A stretch of DNA of 10,435 nt from a bacterium (GTDB lineage Bacteria > Babelota > Babeliae > Babelales > Vermiphilaceae). Where the stretch lies: the NCBI GenBank assembly GCA_021827875.1, contig JAKAUA010000005.1, positions 1 through 10,435 on the forward strand. The letters run 5' to 3'. A model generated the notes under the pieces. That model made no database searches, was not told the DNA's origin, and worked only from the letters and a program-made list of their open reading frames with translations. How positions within the stretch are numbered: the first letter of the stretch is position 1; every line of letters begins with the position of its first letter. Made by a program: the position numbers and the translations under genes. Positions 6,650 through 10,435 of the stretch are shown here, one piece after another.

Positions 6650-8236
6650 ATGATAAAAAAATATATAGCATCTTTAACTGCATGCGCTGCGATAAGCAGC
6701 ATATGTGCATCACCCCTTTTTTATGCGAACTCATTCTTGGAGCCACGTTCACAAAGTGTAAATGCGGCACGCGAATTGGTTGGTTGGCGTCAATTTATTA
6801 ATCGTGGTGATATGGATGGTTTTTATAATGCCTTTTATGCATTAGCTGAATACAGTCAATCGTACCGCCCTAATCGTATTGCAGAATATTTTTTTAATCA
6901 GCAGTTTGTTACTATTTCGGGTAGTATGAATACCAATCGTACGCCTGATGATTTTTTGGCTGACTATTTTGGCTTGTCTCCCAGCTTTATCAGTGATGTA
7001 GCAATGTATCCGCGTATTAAAAATAGCCTGGTAGAATTGAATTGGTATGCCGGCTACAAACAATGGTATTTTAGAATTCATGTTCCATTTGTCCACTGTA
7101 CTACACACTATCCTCTGCGCGAAACCATTAACAACAACGGCGAAGCAACAGAATTCCCTGCATTATATATGGATGGCAATGCGATTCCTGCACCCTCAAC
7201 ATCATTCACCCAATCTATTGAATCAAATAACGTTATTTACGGACAAATAACTGAAGGACTCAACTTCAGCCGCATCGCATGCGCACAGCACAGAAGTGGT
7301 GTTGCGGAACCTCAGCTGGCAATAGGATATAATTTTATTGCTGACGATCTTTCTCATGTCGGTTTTAACGTGCGTTGCAGTGTGCCAACGGGCAATCGCT
7401 CTCATGCGCGCTTTCTTTTTGAACCGATGGTTGGCAATGGGCACCACTGGGAATTTGGTCTCGGCTTTACTGGCCACTGGACCGTATGGGAAAAAGATTA
7501 TACACAAAATTTGGCAGTTTATCTGGATATAAATCTTACGCATCTATTTGAGGCAACTCAAACACGCTCATTCGATTTTAAATCACATATACGTGTCCCC
7601 TGCACCAATCATAACAATTTTGGCAGCAGATATATTTTAGTAAAAGAATTTGATGAATTTGGCACTTCTACCGGCGCGATATTCCCTGCAGTAAATGTTA
7701 CTACCCTGCCTTGTAAAGTGCATAATGACCTTCAATTAGATTTAGCATTTATGCTCGGGTACAGCAGCCGCTGGGTTGATCTTGATATAGGTTATGGCGC
7801 ATGGGTACGCAGCAGAGAAAAAATAGAGCTGTGCCGCGGATTACCGGCTAATCGCTATGGCCTCAAAGGTATTCAAAATGCAGCCTTGGCATTGGATATA
7901 CCAAGCGCAGTCACCCAAAGTAATGCAACATTAAATGGCAACTATTTTACTGACCAAGCAGCAGTCGCCGATGCAGACTCTCCTGTATTTGTAAATACGA
8001 GTGATCTTAATATACATTCAGCGGCAAATCCTACAGCCTTTACTAATAAGCTTTTTTGGAACTTAAGTCACTCATGGGAATATAGCAAAAAAAGAATCTG
8101 TCACATTGCTATACCATTTGTTGGCTTTGGTGGACAGGCAGAATTTGAAAGCTTGAATCCACGTAGAATCACCGACCCAAATCAAATCGCAATCTCTCAA
8201 TGGGCACTGTGGGTTAAGGGCGGTGTAGCATTTTAA
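6650..8236 (+). CDS. Outer-membrane beta-barrel-like protein, Dependentiae-type paralogue 2
   Basis: This encodes 528 residues. AGGGGG at 6638-6643 lies six bases before the ATG. The signal peptide is 1-20 with likely cleavage ICA|S. It is a clear paralogue of the preceding gene, sharing RSQS (33-36), VGW (44-46), LADYFGL (103-109), a HVPFVH strand (144-149), FEPMVGNGHHWE (257-268), SRYIL (326-330), DIGYGAWVR (379-387), GFGGQAEF near the end and a terminal Phe in WALWVKGGVAF. It lacks most of the Gly/Ser/Thr-rich insert of its neighbour. Cysteines occur at similar places in both (for example in KIKSCKG and KIELCRG), so a conserved disulfide is possible. An outer-membrane location is inferred from the signal peptide, strand pattern and terminal Phe. 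The stop is only 23 bases before the WD40 gene, so the two are probably co-transcribed. Confidence 0.85.
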   Translation: MIKKYIASLTACAAISSICASPLFYANSFLEPRSQSVNAARELVGWRQFINRGDMDGFYNAFYALAEYSQSYRPNRIAEYFFNQQFVTISGSMNTNRTPDDFLADYFGLSPSFISDVAMYPRIKNSLVELNWYAGYKQWYFRIHVPFVHCTTHYPLRETINNNGEATEFPALYMDGNAIPAPSTSFTQSIESNNVIYGQITEGLNFSRIACAQHRSGVAEPQLAIGYNFIADDLSHVGFNVRCSVPTGNRSHARFLFEPMVGNGHHWEFGLGFTGHWTVWEKDYTQNLAVYLDINLTHLFEATQTRSFDFKSHIRVPCTNHNNFGSRYILVKEFDEFGTSTGAIFPAVNVTTLPCKVHNDLQLDLAFMLGYSSRWVDLDIGYGAWVRSREKIELCRGLPANRYGLKGIQNAALALDIPSAVTQSNATLNGNYFTDQAAVADADSPVFVNTSDLNIHSAANPTAFTNKLFWNLSHSWEYSKKRICHIAIPFVGFGGQAEFESLNPRRITDPNQIAISQWALWVKGGVAF

Positions 8237-8259
8237 ATGTTTTAATAAATGGAGCGAAT

Positions 8260-10014
8260 ATGAATAAAAATCGACTGCTCATTTTTATAATATTAGCATT
8301 GTTGTGCAATACCGCCATTTCAGAAGAATTATATTTTGTTAACGACAATGGAAAAACCATCAAGCAGATATATTTGGATTCATCCGATCTGCAGTTATTA
8401 AAAGAAAAATCAGAATATTTTAAAATAGAGTATGAACGTTTTACTAAACAAAGATTAGAATTACCTATATCATCTATAAATCCTGATACATTCAAATTGC
8501 TTCTATCACTATTGTCATTAAATAACACAGAACTCATAAAAAAGCTTGAACAAACATCCGCAGAAAAACTTTACGATATAATACGCGCAGCTGACTTTCT
8601 TGGTATAGAAAAACTACAAACAATCATGCTTTCTAAGAAAAAAATAAAAAACTTAGCTACTTATTTCGTTAATCCTACGCATCAAGATAAACTCATGTCA
8701 TTCACTAAAACAATGTGCCCACCAACAAGTATATATCCGATATCTATCACACAATCTATGATATTGCTGGATACTGAACCATATATATCAGCCTCATGGA
8801 GTCCCAACGGAAAAAAAATTCTTGCCCTTGCTGAAGATGTAGCAGATATCTGGAATGCCTCTACCGGACACACAGAACATACATTAACATCTAAGAAATC
8901 TATTTATTCCGCTTCATGGAGTTTCAACAGTAAATACATTGCCACTACACAACTAAATCATCAAGCGGATATTTGGGATGTCTCTACCGGCAAAACGGTG
9001 CGCATATTGCCTTATACAAGCAACATTATTTCGGTAGCTTGGAGTCCTGATGGCCAGTATATTAGTACTACATCAACTGATGGTATAGCTCAAATTTGGG
9101 ACACATCTACCTGGCAAATTAAATACCGATTAATGGGCCATGAAGGACCAATAACATCTTTGCTTTGGAGTCCCAATAGCAAATACCTTGTTACCGGCTC
9201 TGACGACAATACTGCCATCATTTGGGATGCATCTACAGGACAGAAAAAATATATACTAGCGGGCCATGCATATCACGTCTATGCAACTGCCTGGAGTCTT
9301 GATGGTAACCATATTATTACCACATCAGGCGATGGCACCGCACGTATTTGGAACAGTTCTACCGGACAACAAGAATATATGTTATCAATTGACAACAACC
9401 GAATTTTAACAGCCTCGTTTAGTCCCGATAGTGAACATATTGCTACAACATCTTTTAATGGCGAAATATACATTTGGAATACTATCACCGGAAAACAAGA
9501 AGTTATCATAACCATTCCAGCAGTTAAAATACACGAAATATCATGGAGTCCTGATAGCAAATATCTTGCTGCTGCAGTTACTGGCACAATAGCATACATT
9601 CTGAATGCGGCTACCGGACAAGCAGAATACACATTAGCAGGACATACACGTTATGTTAACTCAATAGCTTGGAGTCCTGATGGTGCACATGTCGTTACTA
9701 CATCTGATGATAAAACAGCACGTATTTGGCATATACCAGCTGTGCCTGATTATATGAATCTAGCTGAATTACTGATTTCGACAGCAGCGCTCAATGGTAT
9801 GCATGTAGACAGAGAGACCTTAGAGATATTATCCGGCATTACCATAGACATGCTGCTAGACATCAATAAGGAATCTAATGTACGAATTAACCCAAATGTT
9901 GAACGGTTATTACTACAAGTAAAAAATGCCCGGGCAGGCAAAAAAAGAGGCCCCTCCCCAGATGAATCTCTTACTAAAGAAGCGAAAAAAAAGAAAATAA
10001 TGGAAGAAGATTAA
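8260..10014 (+). CDS. Exported BTB/Skp1-like plus WD40-repeat protein, candidate host-directed effector
   Basis: This encodes 584 residues. GGAG at 8251-8254 sits five bases before the ATG. The signal peptide is about 1-21 (hydrophobic LLIFIILALLC, cleavage near AIS|EE). Residues 22-125 resemble a BTB/POZ or Skp1-like fold: an initial strand pair, a central PDTFKLLLSLL helix, and RAADFLGIEKL (109-119), which matches the BTB phrase for an AA-D-xLGxxxL helix. Eight WD40 blades follow (about 172-492), marked by aromatic-Ser residues W180, W220, W261, W303, W345, F387, W429 and W471 at 40-42 residue spacing, each followed by an IWD/IWN-type strand end. A helical region follows, and the tail has KKR (561-563) and KKKK (576-579), a bipartite nuclear-import-like pattern. 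BTB and WD40 domains occur in eukaryotic cullin-ubiquitin-ligase adaptors; a similar role here is inference. A periplasmic scaffold is the main alternative. Confidence 0.85.
   Translation: MNKNRLLIFIILALLCNTAISEELYFVNDNGKTIKQIYLDSSDLQLLKEKSEYFKIEYERFTKQRLELPISSINPDTFKLLLSLLSLNNTELIKKLEQTSAEKLYDIIRAADFLGIEKLQTIMLSKKKIKNLATYFVNPTHQDKLMSFTKTMCPPTSIYPISITQSMILLDTEPYISASWSPNGKKILALAEDVADIWNASTGHTEHTLTSKKSIYSASWSFNSKYIATTQLNHQADIWDVSTGKTVRILPYTSNIISVAWSPDGQYISTTSTDGIAQIWDTSTWQIKYRLMGHEGPITSLLWSPNSKYLVTGSDDNTAIIWDASTGQKKYILAGHAYHVYATAWSLDGNHIITTSGDGTARIWNSSTGQQEYMLSIDNNRILTASFSPDSEHIATTSFNGEIYIWNTITGKQEVIITIPAVKIHEISWSPDSKYLAAAVTGTIAYILNAATGQAEYTLAGHTRYVNSIAWSPDGAHVVTTSDDKTARIWHIPAVPDYMNLAELLISTAALNGMHVDRETLEILSGITIDMLLDINKESNVRINPNVERLLLQVKNARAGKKRGPSPDESLTKEAKKKKIMEED
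8773..9735 (+). repeat. Eight tandem WD40 repeats within the gene
   Basis: The repeat unit is about 126 bases and recurs eight times. The most conserved coding stretch is for (A/S)WSPDG, followed some 17 residues later by IW(D/N)xSTGQ. Blade 6 has Phe in place of the marker Trp and blade 7 has ILN in place of IWD, so those two are the most diverged. Eight marker positions fit an eight-blade propeller, or seven blades plus one irregular blade; the first blade has a shortened spacing (40 residues). Confidence 0.85.
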
Positions 10015-10020
10015 ATAGGC

Positions 10021-10055
10021 AGAGCGATATCACATAATTATGATATCGCTCTTTT
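10021..10055 (+). terminator. Rho-independent terminator after the WD40 gene
   Basis: AGAGCGATATCA (10021-10032) pairs perfectly over 12 bases with TGATATCGCTCT (10041-10052) around an eight-base loop, and the stem runs into TTTT (10052-10055). It begins six bases after the WD40 gene's stop and closes the plus-strand gene run. On the minus strand no T run follows it, so it should act mainly on plus-strand transcripts. Confidence 0.85.
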
Positions 10056-10076
10056 AATGAATATTTTATTTTTTGC

Positions 10077-10117
10077 TGCGCCCCGCTTCGCCTAAAGGCT
10101 ATGCCGGACTTCGCAAG
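10077..10117. repeat. GC-rich imperfect hairpin, possible interspersed repeat
   Basis: Between the terminator and acpP lies a GC-rich patch in AT-rich surroundings. Arms 10082-10092 (CCCGCTTCGCC) and 10097-10107 (GGCTATGCCGG) pair at 8 of 11 positions around TAAA, and CTTCGC occurs on both sides (10086-10091 and 10109-10114). From memory, short hairpin elements of this CTTCGCC...GGACTTCG style are scattered between genes in Dependentiae and some candidate-phylum genomes. It may also act as the terminator for acpP, read on the minus strand. Confidence 0.4.
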
Positions 10118-10147
10118 ATTTTTAGATTAAAGACCTTTTTAGATGGT

Positions 10148-10399
10148 TCACTTGCTGCGCAATGCGTAGATATAATCAACTACTTGGTCAACTGAAGTAA
10201 GTTTTTCTGCATCGGCATCATTAATTTCTATGCCAAAATCTTCTTCAAGCTGCATCACGATTTCTACCATATCAAGTGAATCGGCGCCAAGTTCTTGGAA
10301 TGAATGCGCACGTTCTACCGCAGCTTTATCAACATTTAATTTTTGTGCTACAAGGGCGATTACTTTGTTGTATGTATCTTGTCTGTCTATATTTGCCAT
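10148..10399 (-). CDS. acpP: Acyl carrier protein
   Basis: This encodes 83 residues, the usual length for the family. The protein carries growing acyl chains on a 4'-phosphopantetheine arm for type II fatty-acid synthesis in the cytoplasm. The attachment site is Ser41 in the ELGADSLDMVE motif (36-46), followed by the acidic recognition helix (QLEEDFGIEI, 50-59) that docks with fatty-acid synthesis enzymes, and helices III and IV (DADAEKLTSVDQVVDYI). No key residue is missing. The start ATG is at 10399-10397, with GGAG at 10413-10410 and a ten-base spacer. It is convergent with the WD40 gene. The next gene upstream on its strand lies outside the window, so its usual fab neighbours cannot be confirmed. 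Confidence 0.97.
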   Translation of the reverse strand: MANIDRQDTYNKVIALVAQKLNVDKAAVERAHSFQELGADSLDMVEIVMQLEEDFGIEINDADAEKLTSVDQVVDYIYALRSK

Positions 10400-10435
10400 G
10401 TTTTTATTTCTCCAGTTGAGGCTGCATAGATCGGA

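Noticed and set aside
7223..7543. Minus-strand 106-residue frame inside the second barrel gene
   Set aside because: It lies wholly antisense to a well-supported gene, with no ribosome site or protein-like pattern. The other antisense frames over coding genes were dismissed for the same reason.
10119..10144. Direct repeat TTTTTAGAT at 10119-10127 and 10136-10144
   Set aside because: Only two nine-base copies in AT-rich sequence; this is expected by chance and no array continues.

Overview
The window looks like a piece of the chromosome of an AT-rich bacterium that lives inside eukaryotic cells. The best match I can make from memory is Candidatus Dependentiae (TM6), known from symbionts of amoebae. 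Three things point there: a pair of roughly 530-610 residue outer-membrane-like proteins sharing the motifs LADYFGL and FEP(V/M)VGNGHHWE, a leader-bearing protein combining a BTB/Skp1-like domain with WD40 repeats, and small leader-bearing proteins with an ankyrin-like helix pair. This is recognition by eye; no database was searched.

Layout. (1) Positions 1-1333 hold the 3' end of a long gene that enters from the left and a small gene overlapping it by 11 bases. The long gene's GC drops from about 46% (positions 1-300) to about 24% (301-480), at the end of a Ser/Ala-rich linker. Its last ~110 residues contain a W-D-V-K segment in a setting that recalls PD-(D/E)XK nuclease toxins of the CdiA-CT type. 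The small AT-rich gene after it looks like the cognate immunity protein. (2) Positions 1533-4571 hold an AAA+ ATPase with a hydrophobic N-terminus, a C-terminal membrane segment and a coiled coil, then two tandem paralogues with two membrane segments each, then a small membrane protein with a Pro/Thr/Tyr tail. (3) Positions 4683-8236 hold two paralogous outer-membrane-like proteins. The second has its own extended -10 promoter. (4) Positions 8260-10014 hold a BTB/Skp1-like plus eight-blade WD40 protein ending in a bipartite-NLS-like tail. A strong terminator follows. (5) Positions 10148-10399, on the minus strand, hold a canonical acyl carrier protein gene, acpP.

How it fits together. All seven plus-strand genes from 1533 to 10014 begin with a signal peptide or hydrophobic leader, so this is a cluster of envelope or exported proteins. 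The left edge is likely an exchangeable toxin/immunity cassette. The WD40 protein is the best candidate for a host-directed effector: it has an export signal, a substrate-adaptor-like architecture and a nuclear-import-like tail. acpP is ordinary housekeeping. No stretch of more than 300 bases lacks a gene. I saw no tRNA, rRNA, CRISPR array or insertion sequence.
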